This document shows, one piece after another, positions 10,420 to 24,647 of a DNA stretch of 64,000 nucleotides. The position numbers were made by a program, and so were the translations under genes. The stretch's first letter is position 1. Each line of letters starts with the position of its first letter. The notes beneath the pieces are model-generated. The model did no database searches. It was not told where the DNA came from and was given only the letters and a program-made list of their open reading frames with translations. The stretch spans positions 62,001 through 126,000 of the forward strand of contig NZ_WKJZ01000003.1 of the NCBI RefSeq assembly GCF_009763245.1, given 5' to 3'. This DNA is from Pseudomonas xionganensis. GTDB taxonomy: Bacteria; Pseudomonadota; Gammaproteobacteria; Pseudomonadales; Pseudomonadaceae.

Positions 10420-10803
10420 TTATTGCTGCTCTGGAACCTGAGGTACATCGACTGCTTCAGCAGCCGGCGCAGCGGCCTCCAGAACCGGTACATCTTCAAC
10501 AGCCGGCTTGGCCTGCTGAACTTCCAAGACCGCTGGATCAGGCAAACCAACCTGAGCCAAACCATCAGCCTTTTCTTTAGCAAAGAACGCTAAACCCAGG
10601 CTGGTCAAGAAAAAACCGGTGGCGAGTATAGCAGTAACGCGACTCAGAAAGGTAGTACTTCCTTGACTGCCGAAGACAGTAGCAGAAGCCCCCGAACCAA
10701 AAGACGCGCCTGCATCGGCACCTTTGCCCTGCTGCAGCAAAACCAGTACTACGACACCAATGGCGCCCAGCAGATGCAAAACAACAATAACTGTTTCCAG
10801 CAT
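10420..10803 (-). CDS. secG: Preprotein translocase subunit SecG
   Basis: SecG is a small subunit of the SecYEG channel in the inner membrane. The 127-residue product (start [28 protein letters not shown] at 10803) has two transmembrane helices (about 3-22 and 52-72). Between them is the conserved [23 protein letters not shown] loop. An Ala/Pro/Val-rich tail of about 50 residues follows, as in other Pseudomonas SecG. The longer upstream frame overlaps tpiA and was rejected. GGAAG precedes the start. It lies 4 bp after tpiA, so they are probably co-transcribed. Confidence 0.95.
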   Translation of the reverse strand: MLETVIVVLHLLGAIGVVVLVLLQQGKGADAGASFGSGASATVFGSQGSTTFLSRVTAILATGFFLTSLGLAFFAKEKADGLAQVGLPDPAVLEVQQAKPAVEDVPVLEAAAPAAEAVDVPQVPEQQ

Positions 10804-10807
10804 TTCT

Positions 10808-11560
10808 TTAGCTTCCTGCGGCGCGACAGATCGCCCCGAAATCATCTGCATTCAGAGAGGCTCCACCCACAAGCCCCCCATCGATATCCGGCATACCGAA
10901 CAACTCGGCTGCACTGGCGGCCTTGACACTGCCACCATAAAGAATTCTCAACTCGCCTGCCAGACTGGCATCCAGCCGGGCAAACTGCGCACGAATAGCC
11001 TCGTGCACTTGCTGCGCCTGCTCCGGCGAAGCCGTCAGCCCTGTACCAATAGCCCAGACCGGCTCGTAGGCCACCAAGGCATTAGCAAAAACCTTGACAC
11101 CCAAGGCCTCGATCACTGCTGCGACCTGTTCGGCAACCACTGCCAGGGTCTCCCCCGCCTCGCGCTGAGCCAAGGTCTCACCTACGCACAGCACAGGCGT
11201 CAGGCCGACCGACTGAGCGGCAGCAAACTTGCGCACCACCAGTTCATCCGACTCACCAAGCAGCAGACGCCGCTCGGAATGCCCAACCAGCACCAGTGAA
11301 CAGCCCGCATCCAGCAACTGGATCGCCGCCACTTCTCCGGTCAGGGCGCCCTGCTGCGGCTCGTAGGCGCAATTCTGCGCACCCACCGCAACAGCACCTG
11401 CAAAACCTGAAACAGCCTGGGCCAGGTGCAGAGCGGAGGGAAAAACCGCCACATCCACATCTGCCGGCAGCGACTGCTGCTTGAGACCGCCGATCAGCTC
11501 AGCGACGCTGGCGCAGGTACCGTGCATTTTCCAGTTACCAGCAACCATTGGGCGACGCAT
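10808..11560 (-). CDS. tpiA: Triose-phosphate isomerase
   Basis: TpiA interconverts dihydroxyacetone phosphate and glyceraldehyde 3-phosphate. The 250-residue product is a TIM barrel with NWKMHG near residue 9 (catalytic Lys), the electrophile His in [10 protein letters not shown], the catalytic Glu in [11 protein letters not shown], and the phosphate loop [10 protein letters not shown]. It sits between glmM and secG on the same strand, the usual pseudomonad arrangement. Confidence 0.98.
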   Translation of the reverse strand: MRRPMVAGNWKMHGTCASVAELIGGLKQQSLPADVDVAVFPSALHLAQAVSGFAGAVAVGAQNCAYEPQQGALTGEVAAIQLLDAGCSLVLVGHSERRLLLGESDELVVRKFAAAQSVGLTPVLCVGETLAQREAGETLAVVAEQVAAVIEALGVKVFANALVAYEPVWAIGTGLTASPEQAQQVHEAIRAQFARLDASLAGELRILYGGSVKAASAAELFGMPDIDGGLVGGASLNADDFGAICRAAGS

Positions 11561-11625
11561 GCTTTACCTCGTCGGTCAAAGAGGGCGCAGATGTTACTCA
11601 ACGACGCCCTGACTCGCAAGCCAAA

Positions 11626-12963
11626 TCAGGCACAAACTTCGGCGACAACCTTAGCCAATTCATCGGCATAGCCGCGCACCTGACCCTCATCATCACCTTC
11701 AACCATGACCCGCACCAGCGGCTCTGTGCCGGATTTACGCAGCAGTACGCGGCCACGCCCAGCCATCTGCTCGGTCACCCGTGCACTGGCCGCCTGCACC
11801 GCCGCATGCTCCAGTGGGTCGACACCGCCGGAGAAGCGCACATTGACCAGGACTTGCGGGCACTTCTGCATCCCCTGACGCGCCTCACCCAGGGTTTGCT
11901 CGCGACGCTTGAGCGCCATCAGCACCTGCAGCGCCGCGATGATCGCATCCCCGGTGGTGGTGTGCTGGAAACACACCAGATGCCCGGAACCCTCACCACC
12001 CAACTGCCAGTCACGTGCCAGCAGCTCGGCGATCACATAACGATCACCCACCTTGGCCCGCACAAAGGGAATGCCCAGATCGGCCAGGGCCAGTTCCAGG
12101 CCGAGATTGCTCATCAGGGTGCCAACCACGCCGCCTTGCAACTTGCCACGTTCGTGCAGGTCACGGGCGATGATAAACAGCAGCTCGTCACCATCGACCA
12201 GGGTGCCGGTGTGATCAACCATCAGCACCCGATCGGCATCACCATCGAAGGCAATACCCAGATCGGCATGGCGCGCCACCACTTCGGCCTGCAGGTTTTC
12301 CATATGGGTGGAGCCGCAGCCATGGTTGATATTCAGCCCATCGGGCTGAGCCGACAGCACGTGCACCTCGGCACCCAATTCGCGGAACACACTGGGAGCC
12401 ACCTTGTAGGCCGCGCCGTGGGCGCAATCGATGACGATTTTCAAACCGGAAAAACTGGTACTGGTCGGCACGCTGCTCTTGCAGAACTCGATATAACGGC
12501 CGCTGGCATCATTGATACGCGAGGCCTTGCCGATCTTGGCCGACTCCACCACGGTCATGGGCTGATCGAGCAACTCCTCGATCATCAGCTCAATCTCATC
12601 CGGCAACTTGGTGCCCTGGGCCGAGAAGAACTTGATGCCGTTGTCTTCAAAGGGGTTGTGCGAAGCGCTGATGACGATCCCGGCATCCGCCTGGAAGGTA
12701 CGAGTCAGGTAGGCAATGGCCGGGGTTGGCATCGGCCCGAGCAACTGCACATCCGCACCTGCCGCAGCCAAGCCGGCCTCCAGGGCCGATTCGAACATAT
12801 AACCGGAGATGCGCGTGTCCTTGCCGATCAGGATGCGGCACTTGCCCTGCTTACGAAAGGCCACACCCGCAGCCCAACCCAGCTTGAGCATAAAGTCCGG
12901 GGTGATCGGAAACTCGCCGACGCGGCCACGGATACCATCGGTACCAAAATACTTTCTTGCCAT
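11626..12963 (-). CDS. glmM: Phosphoglucosamine mutase
   Basis: GlmM converts glucosamine-6-phosphate to glucosamine-1-phosphate on the way to UDP-GlcNAc for peptidoglycan and LPS. The 445-residue product starts [13 protein letters not shown]. The phosphorylated active-site serine is in [17 protein letters not shown] near residue 101. The metal loop is [13 protein letters not shown], the sugar-binding loop [10 protein letters not shown], and the phosphate-binding C-terminal loop [15 protein letters not shown]. It lies 20 bp after folP and probably shares its transcript. Confidence 0.98.
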   Translation of the reverse strand: MARKYFGTDGIRGRVGEFPITPDFMLKLGWAAGVAFRKQGKCRILIGKDTRISGYMFESALEAGLAAAGADVQLLGPMPTPAIAYLTRTFQADAGIVISASHNPFEDNGIKFFSAQGTKLPDEIELMIEELLDQPMTVVESAKIGKASRINDASGRYIEFCKSSVPTSTSFSGLKIVIDCAHGAAYKVAPSVFRELGAEVHVLSAQPDGLNINHGCGSTHMENLQAEVVARHADLGIAFDGDADRVLMVDHTGTLVDGDELLFIIARDLHERGKLQGGVVGTLMSNLGLELALADLGIPFVRAKVGDRYVIAELLARDWQLGGEGSGHLVCFQHTTTGDAIIAALQVLMALKRREQTLGEARQGMQKCPQVLVNVRFSGGVDPLEHAAVQAASARVTEQMAGRGRVLLRKSGTEPLVRVMVEGDDEGQVRGYADELAKVVAEVCA

Positions 12964-12983
12964 GATCCAGAATCCTTGATGAC

Positions 12984-13835
12984 TTAATCGGCTGCCGCAA
13001 CGGCAGCCAGCATGCGCACCACATCGACCGTTTCGGCCACGTCATGCACCCGCAGAATATGTGTGCCCTTGTTGATGGCCAGGGCCGCCAGGGCCAGGCT
13101 GCCATATAAACGCCCACCCACCTCATGACCCAGCACCTTGCCAATCATGCTCTTGCGCGAGACGCCGACCAACAAGGGGCGCCCAAGCCCATGCAAGGCA
13201 TCCAGATGCTTGAACAGGCTGAGATTGTGCTCCAGGGTTTTGGCAAAGCCAAAACCCGGATCGAGAATCAGACGGTCGGCAGCAATACCGGCAGCGGCGC
13301 AGGCTGCCATGCGTTCGACGAGAAAGTCACGCACCTCCGCGACGATGTCGGGATAGTACGGACTGTCCTGCATGGTGCCCGGCTCGCCGCGCATATGCAT
13401 CAGGCATACCGGCAAACCGGTATCGGCCGCGGCATCCAGAGCGCCGTCGCGACCGAGGGAGCGCACGTCATTGATCAGCCCGGCACCGAGGCGAGCCGTT
13501 TCACGCATCACCGCCGGAGTCGAAGTATCCACCGAGATGATCACATCCAGCTCGGCAGCAATCGCCTCGACGATGGACGCGACCCGCTCCAGCTCTTCGA
13601 CCGGAGAAACCGCCCGTGCACCGGGCCGGGTCGACTCGCCGCCGACATCGATCAGGGTCGCCCCTGCCTTGAGCATGCCTTCGGCATGCCTGAGTGCCGC
13701 ATCGCGCGCAGTAAAGCGACCACCATCGGAGAAGGAGTCAGGCGTGACATTGAGAATGCCCATAACCTGCGGGCGACTTAAATCAAGAAGCCGGCTGCCA
13801 CAAGGCAGCCGGCCAAAGGTAGGAACGGCAGACAT
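12984..13835 (-). CDS. folP: Dihydropteroate synthase
   Basis: FolP joins p-aminobenzoate to dihydropterin pyrophosphate in folate synthesis and is the target of sulfonamides. The 283-residue product shows the diagnostic [15 protein letters not shown] near residue 25, the pterin-site segments [12 protein letters not shown] and [12 protein letters not shown]-free loop [25 protein letters not shown] and the C-terminal RVHDVAET. It begins 8 bp after the ftsH stop and ends 20 bp before glmM; ftsH-folP-glmM is the standard order. Confidence 0.98.
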   Translation of the reverse strand: MSAVPTFGRLPCGSRLLDLSRPQVMGILNVTPDSFSDGGRFTARDAALRHAEGMLKAGATLIDVGGESTRPGARAVSPVEELERVASIVEAIAAELDVIISVDTSTPAVMRETARLGAGLINDVRSLGRDGALDAAADTGLPVCLMHMRGEPGTMQDSPYYPDIVAEVRDFLVERMAACAAAGIAADRLILDPGFGFAKTLEHNLSLFKHLDALHGLGRPLLVGVSRKSMIGKVLGHEVGGRLYGSLALAALAINKGTHILRVHDVAETVDVVRMLAAVAAAD

Positions 13836-13843
13836 TACGAACC

Positions 13844-15757
13844 TTAGTGCTCGGCGGCAGGACCACCAATAGGCTTATCGGCATTGACTTCGGGCTCAAG
13901 CGCCGCAACCGGCGTGCCGCCATCGTTGCCACCCGACCAGTCCCGCGGCTCGCGTGGAGTGACGCCATTCATAATGTCGTCGATCTGCGAGGCATCGATG
14001 GTTTCGTACTTCATCAAGGCTTCAGCCATGGCATCGAGCTTGTCACGATTCTCTTCCAGCAGACGCTTGGCGGTACTGTAACAGCCATCGATGATGCTGC
14101 GAATTTCCTCGTCGATTACCTTGGCGGTGTCGGCAGATACATTGCTTTGCTGGCTACCCATGCTACGCCCAAGGAATACCTCACCCTCTTCCTCGGCATA
14201 CATCATCGGACCAAGCCTTTCCGACAGGCCCCACTTGGTCACCATGTTCTTGGCCAGCTGGGTGGCGCGCATGATGTCGTTGGAGGCACCGGTGGTGACG
14301 CCATCGAAGCCCAAGGTCATTTCCTCGGCGATACGACCACCGAACAGCGAGCAGATCTGGCTGATCAAGGCGCGCTTGCTCAGGCTGTAGCGATCTTCTT
14401 CCGGCAGGAACATGGTCACGCCCAGGGCGCGACCACGGGGAATGATCGACACCTTGTAGACCGGGTCATGCTCGGGCACCAGACGACCGACGATGGCGTG
14501 CCCGGCTTCATGGTAAGCCGTGTTGAGCTTTTCCTTGTCGGACATGACCATGGTCTTGCGCTCGGCGCCCATCATGATCTTGTCCTTGGCCAGCTCGAAC
14601 TCCTTCATTTCCACCAGGCGCTTGCCGGCACGGGCGGCAAACAACGAGGCCTCGTTGACCAGGTTGGCCAGGTCGGCACCGGAGAAGCCGGGCGTACCGC
14701 GGGCAATCACTGCCGGCTCGACGTCATCGCTCATCGGTACCTTGCGCATATGCACCCTGAGAATCTGCTCGCGACCACGGATATCAGGCAGGCCGACCAC
14801 CACCTGGCGGTCGAAGCGACCAGGGCGCAGCAGCGCCGGGTCGAGTACGTCAGGACGGTTGGTGGCGGCAATCACGATGATGCCGTCGTTCATCTCAAAG
14901 CCGTCCATCTCCACCAGCAACTGGTTGAGGGTCTGCTCGCGCTCGTCGTGACCGCCGCCCATGCCGGCGCCACGGTGGCGACCGACAGCGTCGATCTCGT
15001 CGATAAAGATGATGCAGGGCGCGTGTTTCTTGGCCTGGTCGAACATGTCACGCACACGGCTGGCGCCCACACCCACGAACATCTCGACGAAGTCGGAGCC
15101 GGAGATGGTGAAGAACGGTACCTTGGCCTCACCCGCTACGGCCTTGGCCAGCAGAGTCTTACCGGTACCAGGCGAACCCACCATCAGCACGCCACGGGGA
15201 ATACGCCCACCCAGACGCTGGAACTTGCCCGGGTCGCGCAGGAACTCCACCAGCTCGCTGACTTCTTCCTTGGCCTCGTCGCAACCGGCGACGTCGGCAA
15301 AGGTGGTCTTGACCTGATCTTCAGACAGCAGGCGCGCCTTGGACTTGCCAAAGCTCATCGGCCCGCCCTTGCCGCCGCCACCGCCCTGCATCTGGCGCAT
15401 AAAGAACATGAAGACCGCGATGATCACCAGGATCGGGAAGCTGGCCACCAGCAGCTGAGTCCAGATGCTCTGCTGCTCCGGCTGCTTGCCGACGATCTGC
15501 ACGTTGTTGTCCATCAGGTCCTTGATCAGGCCGTTGTCCTGAATGGCCGGACGCACGGTTTCGAAGGATGTGCCATCGCCGCGCACGCCACTGATGATGA
15601 AACCATCGACGGTGACACGCTGCACCTGTCCGTCCTGCACCTGCTGGATAAACTCCGAATAGTTGAGCTTGCTCGACTCATTCGGAGTGGAGAAGTTGTT
15701 CATCACCGTCACAAGGACAGCGGCGATGATCAACCACAGGATCAGATTCTTTGCCAT
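13844..15757 (-). CDS. ftsH: ATP-dependent zinc metalloprotease FtsH
   Basis: FtsH is an inner-membrane AAA+ protease that degrades membrane proteins and short-lived regulators (sigma-32 and LpxC in E. coli). I chose the ATG at 15757 ([11 protein letters not shown]), giving 637 residues; a TTG three codons upstream is the alternative. Seen in order are TM1 (about 5-22), a periplasmic domain, TM2 (about 100-122), Walker A GSPGTGKT, Walker [15 protein letters not shown] arginines, and the zinc site HEAGHAIVG with a downstream Glu/Asp. It ends 8 bp before folP. Confidence 0.97.
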   Translation of the reverse strand: MAKNLILWLIIAAVLVTVMNNFSTPNESSKLNYSEFIQQVQDGQVQRVTVDGFIISGVRGDGTSFETVRPAIQDNGLIKDLMDNNVQIVGKQPEQQSIWTQLLVASFPILVIIAVFMFFMRQMQGGGGGKGGPMSFGKSKARLLSEDQVKTTFADVAGCDEAKEEVSELVEFLRDPGKFQRLGGRIPRGVLMVGSPGTGKTLLAKAVAGEAKVPFFTISGSDFVEMFVGVGASRVRDMFDQAKKHAPCIIFIDEIDAVGRHRGAGMGGGHDEREQTLNQLLVEMDGFEMNDGIIVIAATNRPDVLDPALLRPGRFDRQVVVGLPDIRGREQILRVHMRKVPMSDDVEPAVIARGTPGFSGADLANLVNEASLFAARAGKRLVEMKEFELAKDKIMMGAERKTMVMSDKEKLNTAYHEAGHAIVGRLVPEHDPVYKVSIIPRGRALGVTMFLPEEDRYSLSKRALISQICSLFGGRIAEEMTLGFDGVTTGASNDIMRATQLAKNMVTKWGLSERLGPMMYAEEEGEVFLGRSMGSQQSNVSADTAKVIDEEIRSIIDGCYSTAKRLLEENRDKLDAMAEALMKYETIDASQIDDIMNGVTPREPRDWSGGNDGGTPVAALEPEVNADKPIGGPAAEH

Positions 15758-15949
15758 GTCGTTCAATTAGCTACCCTCTGCAGCAGGCCCCATGTCGAAG
15801 CGTGCTCGCCTGACGACCCATTATGTACCACTCTAACTTACACCAAACGCCCGCTACTGGCAGGCGCCGTCTGTAACCCTTTATTTGCCCTTGGCCGCGT
15901 GCAACCTACTCGAATATCAGATGCCTATTCGCCGCGCGCGTTCCCCGTT

Positions 15950-16573
15950 CTATTCGCCGCGATAACCCCGTGCCAGCAAATACTGCTCGCGGGAGCGGTC
16001 ACGGGATGACAAGGGCTTGCGCATCTGCACCTTGTCGAACATCTCGCGCACCTGCTTGTGGTACGCATCGAAACCTTCGCCCTGGAAAATCTTGATCAGA
16101 AAATCGCCACCGGGGCGCAGTACCCGACCGGCCAGATCCAGCGCCAGCTCGCACAGGTACATGGCCCGCGGCTGATCGGCTGCCCTGACTCCACTCATAT
16201 TGGGGGCCATATCGGAAATAACAAGGTCAACCGCGCTGTCACCAATGGCCTCCAGGATCCGGGCGAACACCGCATCCTCGGTAAAGTCGCCCTGAATAAA
16301 GGTGACGTCGGGAATGCTGTCCATTTCCAGGATATCTGACGCGATCAGGGTGCCCTTGTCACCGATCACCCGACTGGTGACCTGGGACCAGCCCCCCGGC
16401 GCGGCGCCCAGGTCGACCACGGTCATGCCCGGACGCAGGATGCGATCCTTTTCCTGGATTTCCAGCAGTTTGTAGCTGGCGCGCGAGCGATAGCCATCCT
16501 TCTGCGCCATCTTCACGTAGGGGTCGTTGAAATGTTCTTTCAGCCAACCTTGACTGGTCTTGGAACGGGCCAC
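15950..16573 (-). CDS. rlmE: 23S rRNA 2'-O-ribose U2552 methyltransferase
   Basis: RlmE (FtsJ/RrmJ) uses SAM to methylate U2552 of 23S rRNA late in 50S assembly. The 207-residue product has the SAM motif [14 protein letters not shown] near residue 50, the D at [10 protein letters not shown], and the K-D-K-E type residues ([29 protein letters not shown]). It is divergent from yhbY, the usual arrangement. The 190 bp between it and ftsH holds no gene that I can see. Confidence 0.97.
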   Translation of the reverse strand: MARSKTSQGWLKEHFNDPYVKMAQKDGYRSRASYKLLEIQEKDRILRPGMTVVDLGAAPGGWSQVTSRVIGDKGTLIASDILEMDSIPDVTFIQGDFTEDAVFARILEAIGDSAVDLVISDMAPNMSGVRAADQPRAMYLCELALDLAGRVLRPGGDFLIKIFQGEGFDAYHKQVREMFDKVQMRKPLSSRDRSREQYLLARGYRGE

Positions 16574-16674
16574 GCGATACCTCTAACTGTGCTGAGCATG
16601 AATATCTGGGCGGGTTAGCGGGCGCTCGGGTAAACTAGCCGCCGTTTTTCCAGATTAAATGCAGGAACCTGATT

Positions 16675-16986
16675 ATGCCGCTCACTCAAGAGCAGAAGAA
16701 ACAATTCAAATCTATCGGCCACCACCTGAAACCCGTATTGATCGTGGCCGACAATGGTTTGACTGAAGGCGTTCTGGCTGAGCTTGAGCGCGCCCTGAAC
16801 GATCACGAACTGATCAAGGTGCAGCTGCGCATCACCGAACGCGAAGACCGCCTGCAGGTGATCAACGAACTGTGCAAGGCCGGCAACGCCGAGCTGGCCC
16901 AGGTGATCGGCAAGATGGCGCTGATCTATCGCAAGAACCCCAAGCCGAACAAGAATCTGTCCAATATCCACCGTTTCCAGGCTTGA
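16675..16986 (+). CDS. yhbY: CRM-domain RNA-binding protein YhbY
   Basis: YhbY associates with pre-50S ribosomal subunits. The 103-residue product is a single CRM domain: KKQFKSIGHHLKPVLIVADNGLTEGVLAELERAL with the conserved G-x-x-G-type loop and the basic surface LIKVQLRITER. It is divergent from rlmE with about 100 bp between start codons; promoters for both must lie there. GGAACC upstream is a weak ribosome site. Confidence 0.93.
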   Translation: MPLTQEQKKQFKSIGHHLKPVLIVADNGLTEGVLAELERALNDHELIKVQLRITEREDRLQVINELCKAGNAELAQVIGKMALIYRKNPKPNKNLSNIHRFQA

Positions 16987-17009
16987 TCTGCACGCCCGGC
17001 CCCGGTTTA

Positions 17010-17462
17010 TCAGACTTGGGGCTTGGCCGTTACAGCCCTGGGCAGGGGCTGCAGAATCAACAGCAGGCCACAAAACAGCATCACCAGATAGCTGAAACGC
17101 AGCCAGCGCTGCGCATCACCGGCCCACTGCGTCACCAGCAGGTAACTGGCCGCCATCAGCAGTACGGTCAGCAGCAATTGCCCGCGCATATCTCGCCACA
17201 GAGCCGCCCACTGCTGCGCCCGTACCAGCACCACAACCTGCAAACCGGCACAGACTGCCGCCAACCCCACCATCAACGGGTTCAGGCGCGCCATGATCTC
17301 TTCCATCAACAGCGGCGCCAGTCCCAGCTTGCCAACAGCCGGCAGAAGGAGAAACTGCAGCACCGCCATGCCGCCGACCCAGAAGGTCTGGGCCAGCAGC
17401 CAGCTGATGCTGCCCGCGTCGAGGGCGCTCGGTTTAGAGATGACGGACCTCGACGATCTCAT
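17010..17462 (-). CDS. DUF4149-like membrane protein
   Basis: The 150-residue product has four hydrophobic segments: about 20-38 ([21 protein letters not shown]), 62-80, 95-112 and 122-140. It looks like the DUF4149-type inner-membrane proteins found between yhbY and greA in Pseudomonas. Its ATG at 17462 lies inside the end of greA (29-bp overlap), suggesting translational coupling. No ATG, GTG or TTG lies between that start and the first membrane helix. Function unknown. Confidence 0.75.
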   Translation of the reverse strand: MRSSRSVISKPSALDAGSISWLLAQTFWVGGMAVLQFLLLPAVGKLGLAPLLMEEIMARLNPLMVGLAAVCAGLQVVVLVRAQQWAALWRDMRGQLLLTVLLMAASYLLVTQWAGDAQRWLRFSYLVMLFCGLLLILQPLPRAVTAKPQV

Positions 17463-17906
17463 ACTCGATCACGCCGCTGGGGGTCTGTACCGTCACCACA
17501 TCACCTTCGCTCTTGCCGATCAGGGCACGGGCGATAGGCGAGCCGACGGAAATCTTGCCGAGTTTGATATCGGCCTCATCCTCGCCAACGATCTGATAGG
17601 TCACGCTTTCATCGGTTTCACAGTTGGCAATTTCCACCGTGGTGCCGAAGATCACCTTGCCGGTGTGCTCGATGGTGGTGACATCGATCACCACTGCATT
17701 CTGCAGACGGCCTTCGATATCGCGGATACGCGCCTCGACCATACCCTGCTGTTCGCGGGCGGCGTGGTATTCGGCGTTTTCCTTGAGGTCACCCAGCTCG
17801 CGGGCCTCACCGATGGCCTGACTGAGCTGCGGACGCAGCACCTTGGTCAGATGAGCCAGCTCCTCTTCCAGGGCGCGCGCGCCCTGGACGGTCATGGGGT
17901 ATTTAT

Positions 17907-17910
<4 letters not shown>
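17434..17910 (-). CDS. greA: Transcription elongation factor GreA
   Basis: GreA enters the RNA polymerase secondary channel and stimulates cleavage of backtracked RNA. The 158-residue product has the N-terminal coiled coil (about 8-75) with the acidic tip [15 protein letters not shown]. The FKBP-like C-terminal domain follows, including [29 protein letters not shown]. Its ATG overlaps the carB stop by 4 bases (ATGA), so it is coupled to carB and part of the carAB-greA run. Confidence 0.98.
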
Positions 17911-21128
<3,218 letters not shown>

Positions 21129-21160
21129 GGGGTAACTCTCGAATTCCTGGACTCAGCGGA

Positions 21161-22309
21161 TCAGCGACGGGCAGCCATGGCGGCGATAAAGCGATCGAAC
21201 AGCGGCGCCACATCGTGGGGGCCTGGGCTCGCTTCGGGGTGCCCCTGGAAGCTGAAGGCTTCCTTGTCGGTACGCTCGATACCCTGCAGGGTGCCGTCGA
21301 ACAGCGACTTGTGGGTGGCGCGCAGGTTGCCCGGCAGGCTGGCCTCGTCCACGGCAAAACCGTGGTTCTGGCTGGTGATCATCACCACGCCGGTTTTCAG
21401 GTCCTGCACCGGGTGGTTGGCCCCGTGATGGCCATGGCCCATTTTCAGGGTCTTGGCGCCGGAGGCCAGGGCCAGCAGCTGATGGCCCAGACAGATGCCG
21501 AATACCGGGATCTCGGTTTCCAACGCCTGCTTGATGGCGGCAATGGCGTAGTCGCAAGGCTCGGGGTCGCCCGGGCCGTTGGAGAGGAACACGCCGTCCG
21601 GGTTGAGGGCCAGCACATCACTGGCCGGGGTCTGCGCCGGCACCACGGTGACGCGGCAGCCGCGCTCGACCAGCATGCGCAGGATATTCAGCTTTACACC
21701 GAAGTCGTAGGCCACCACGTGATGAGGCAGGTTGGCCGCGGCAATTTCCGGGTGGCTGTCGCTTTTCAGCTGCCACACGCTTGAGCGCCACTCATAGCGC
21801 TCGCTGCAGCTGACCACCTTGGCCAGGTCCATGCCCTTGAGGCCGGGGAAGCTGCGCGCCAGTTCCAGGGCCTTTTCTTCGGTGGCGTCGTCACCGACCA
21901 GAATGCAGCCGTTCTGCGAACCCTTCTCGCGCAGGATGCGGGTCAGGCGACGGGTATCGATACCGGCGATGGCGACGGTGCCGTTTTCCTTCAGGTACTC
22001 ATCCAGCGGCTGGGTGCTGCGCCAGTTGCTGGCGATCAGCGGCAGGTCACGGATAATCAGGCCGGCCGCCCACACGCGATTGGACTCGGCATCTTCCGGC
22101 GTGGTGCCGGTGTTGCCGATATGCGGGTAGGTCAGGGTCACGATCTGCTGGGCATAGGAAGGATCGGTGAGGATTTCCTGGTAGCCGGTCATGGCGGTGT
22201 TGAACACCACCTCTCCGATGGTCTGGCCATCGGCACCGATGGATTCGCCGCGGAAGATGCTGCCATCAGCAAGGGCCAGGATGGCAGGTTTTAGGGCTGG
22301 CTTACTCAA
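21161..22309 (-). CDS. carA: Carbamoyl-phosphate synthase small (glutaminase) subunit
   Basis: CarA hydrolyses glutamine and channels ammonia to CarB. The 382-residue product has an N-terminal domain ([19 protein letters not shown]) and a class I glutaminase. The catalytic Cys is in [12 protein letters not shown] near residue 272 and the His-Glu pair in [10 protein letters not shown] near 356. The start is a TTG at 22309 (then SKPALKP), supported by GGAGG six bases upstream; no ATG or GTG fits. Unusual initiation of carA has been described in P. aeruginosa. A hairpin-rich leader lies directly upstream. Confidence 0.97.
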   Translation of the reverse strand: MSKPALKPAILALADGSIFRGESIGADGQTIGEVVFNTAMTGYQEILTDPSYAQQIVTLTYPHIGNTGTTPEDAESNRVWAAGLIIRDLPLIASNWRSTQPLDEYLKENGTVAIAGIDTRRLTRILREKGSQNGCILVGDDATEEKALELARSFPGLKGMDLAKVVSCSERYEWRSSVWQLKSDSHPEIAAANLPHHVVAYDFGVKLNILRMLVERGCRVTVVPAQTPASDVLALNPDGVFLSNGPGDPEPCDYAIAAIKQALETEIPVFGICLGHQLLALASGAKTLKMGHGHHGANHPVQDLKTGVVMITSQNHGFAVDEASLPGNLRATHKSLFDGTLQGIERTDKEAFSFQGHPEASPGPHDVAPLFDRFIAAMAARR

Positions 22310-22352
22310 GAAGACCTCCGTCGATCAACGCGTTGGAGCACACGCAGATTGT

Positions 22353-22392
22353 AAAAAAGCGGGATGACGTGTGAAGGTCATCCCGCTTTTTT
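22353..22392 (-). terminator. Strong hairpin between dapB and carA
   Basis: A perfect 16-bp stem flanked by A6 and T6 (arms 22353-22368 and 22377-22392, 8-nt loop) can terminate in both directions. It lies 123 bp past the dapB stop and only 43 bp before the carA start. It may therefore end dapB transcription, act as a carA attenuator, or both. A possible promoter, TTCACA then 16 bp then TACAAT on the minus strand, overlaps its downstream arm. A second perfect hairpin, CTTTAGTG/CACTAAAG, is at 22413-22432. Confidence 0.8.
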
Positions 22393-22515
22393 ATCTGATT
22401 CATTCTGCGCAACTTTAGTGGACACACTAAAGCGGGAAGCTTACAGAAAAATGCCTTTTCGGTCCACCGCAAGATGGCCGTGAGACATAAATCCACCGCC
22501 ATGCGACATCCTGCC

Positions 22516-23343
<828 letters not shown>

Positions 23344-23344
23344 T

Positions 23345-23396
23345 CAAGCTGCAAGCCAAGCGCAACATCCTCTTGCGGCTTGAAGCTTGCGGCTTG
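23345..23396. repeat. Imperfect inverted repeat between dapB and dnaJ
   Basis: Two arms rich in CAAGC / GCTTG words (23345-23365 and 23373-23396) form a long imperfect hairpin. Similar CAAGCTGCAAGC-type sequences are common between Pseudomonas genes. It may stabilise or end the dnaJ transcript. No T-run follows on the minus strand. Confidence 0.55.
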
Positions 23397-23405
23397 ACGC
23401 TCAAT

Positions 23406-24533
23406 TTAAACGTCGCCGAAGAAGCGCTTGACGCCCTCGAACCAGCCATTGGCCTTGGGCGAGTGGGAGTCGTCGCCTTCCAGGGACTTGCGGAACTCAT
23501 CCAGCAGTTCGCGCTGGCGCTTGCTCAGGTTGACCGGGGTTTCCACCGCCACCCGACACATCAGGTCGCCCGCACCACCGCCGCGCACCGGGGCCACGCC
23601 CTTGCCGCGCAGACGGAACATCTTGCCGGTCTGGGTACCCTCGGGGATCTTCAGCTTGACCCGACCATCCAGGGTCGGCACTTCCAGCTCGCCGCCCAAT
23701 GCCGCGTCGGCAAAGCTGATCGGCACCTCGCAGTACAGGTGCTTGCCGTCCCGCTGGAAGATCGCGTGCTCGCGCACATTGACCACCACATACAGGTCGC
23801 CCGCCGGGCCACCCTGGGTGCCGGCCTCGCCCTCGCCAGACAGACGGATGCGATCGCCAGTATCCACGCCCGCCGGCACCTTGACCGACAAGGTCTTGCT
23901 CTCTTCCACCCGGCCCTGACCGTGGCAGCTGCCACAGGGGTCGGTGATCATCTTGCCGGTGCCGTGACAGCGCGGACAGGTCTGCTGCACCGAGAAGAAA
24001 CCCTGCTGCATGCGCACCTGACCGATACCGCCACAGGTGGTACAGGTGACCGGACTGGTACCCTTCTTCGCACCCGTGCCATCGCAGGGTTTGCAGTTGA
24101 CCAGGGTCGGCACGCGGATGGTCACGGTGGTGCCGCGCACCGCCTCTTCCAGATCCAGTTCCAGCGTGTAGCGCAGGTCACTGCCACGCTGCGCGCCGCC
24201 ACGGGAGCCGCCACGGCCACCGCCGAAGAAGTCGCTGAATACATCACCGAAGATATCGGAGAAGTTCGCCCCACCGAAGCCGGCACCACCGCCGCCGCCC
24301 ATCTGCGGGTCGACCCCGGCATGCCCGTACTGGTCGTAAGCCGAGCGCTTGCCGGCATCGGAGAGCACTTCGTAGGCCTCGTTGGCCTCCTTGAATTTCT
24401 CTTCCGCGGCCTTGTCGTCCGGGTTGCGGTCCGGGTGGTACTTCATCGCCAGGCGGCGGTAGGCCTTTTTCAGCTCCGCTTCGCTGGCGCCGCGCTCGAC
24501 CCCGAGCACTTCGTAATAGTCACGTTTAGCCAT
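23406..24533 (-). CDS. dnaJ: Chaperone protein DnaJ
   Basis: DnaJ delivers substrates to DnaK and stimulates its ATPase. The 375-residue product is a full type I J-protein. It has a J-domain with HPD ([10 protein letters not shown] near residue 33), a Gly/Phe-rich linker (about 75-110), four CxxCxGxG zinc repeats ([32 protein letters not shown]), and C-terminal substrate-binding domains. It is downstream of dnaK, separated by about 110 bp that hold a GC-rich hairpin. Confidence 0.98.
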   Translation of the reverse strand: MAKRDYYEVLGVERGASEAELKKAYRRLAMKYHPDRNPDDKAAEEKFKEANEAYEVLSDAGKRSAYDQYGHAGVDPQMGGGGGAGFGGANFSDIFGDVFSDFFGGGRGGSRGGAQRGSDLRYTLELDLEEAVRGTTVTIRVPTLVNCKPCDGTGAKKGTSPVTCTTCGGIGQVRMQQGFFSVQQTCPRCHGTGKMITDPCGSCHGQGRVEESKTLSVKVPAGVDTGDRIRLSGEGEAGTQGGPAGDLYVVVNVREHAIFQRDGKHLYCEVPISFADAALGGELEVPTLDGRVKLKIPEGTQTGKMFRLRGKGVAPVRGGGAGDLMCRVAVETPVNLSKRQRELLDEFRKSLEGDDSHSPKANGWFEGVKRFFGDV

Positions 24534-24575
24534 GGTTCTGCTGCACTCTCAAATTCGTCTCTTGCAGATACGCCG

Positions 24576-24598
24576 ACGCGGGAGACCGGCTCCCGCGT
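24576..24598 (-). other. GC-rich hairpin between dnaK and dnaJ
   Basis: A 9-bp perfect stem ACGCGGGAG/CTCCCGCGT with a 5-nt loop lies in the dnaK-dnaJ gap. No T-run follows on the minus strand, so it is more likely a partial terminator or an mRNA-stabilising stem that lowers dnaJ relative to dnaK. Confidence 0.5.
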
Positions 24599-24647
24599 GG
24601 CGTACAACGTCCATCGACAGGCGATGGGAGGGAAGCGCAAGCCTGGC

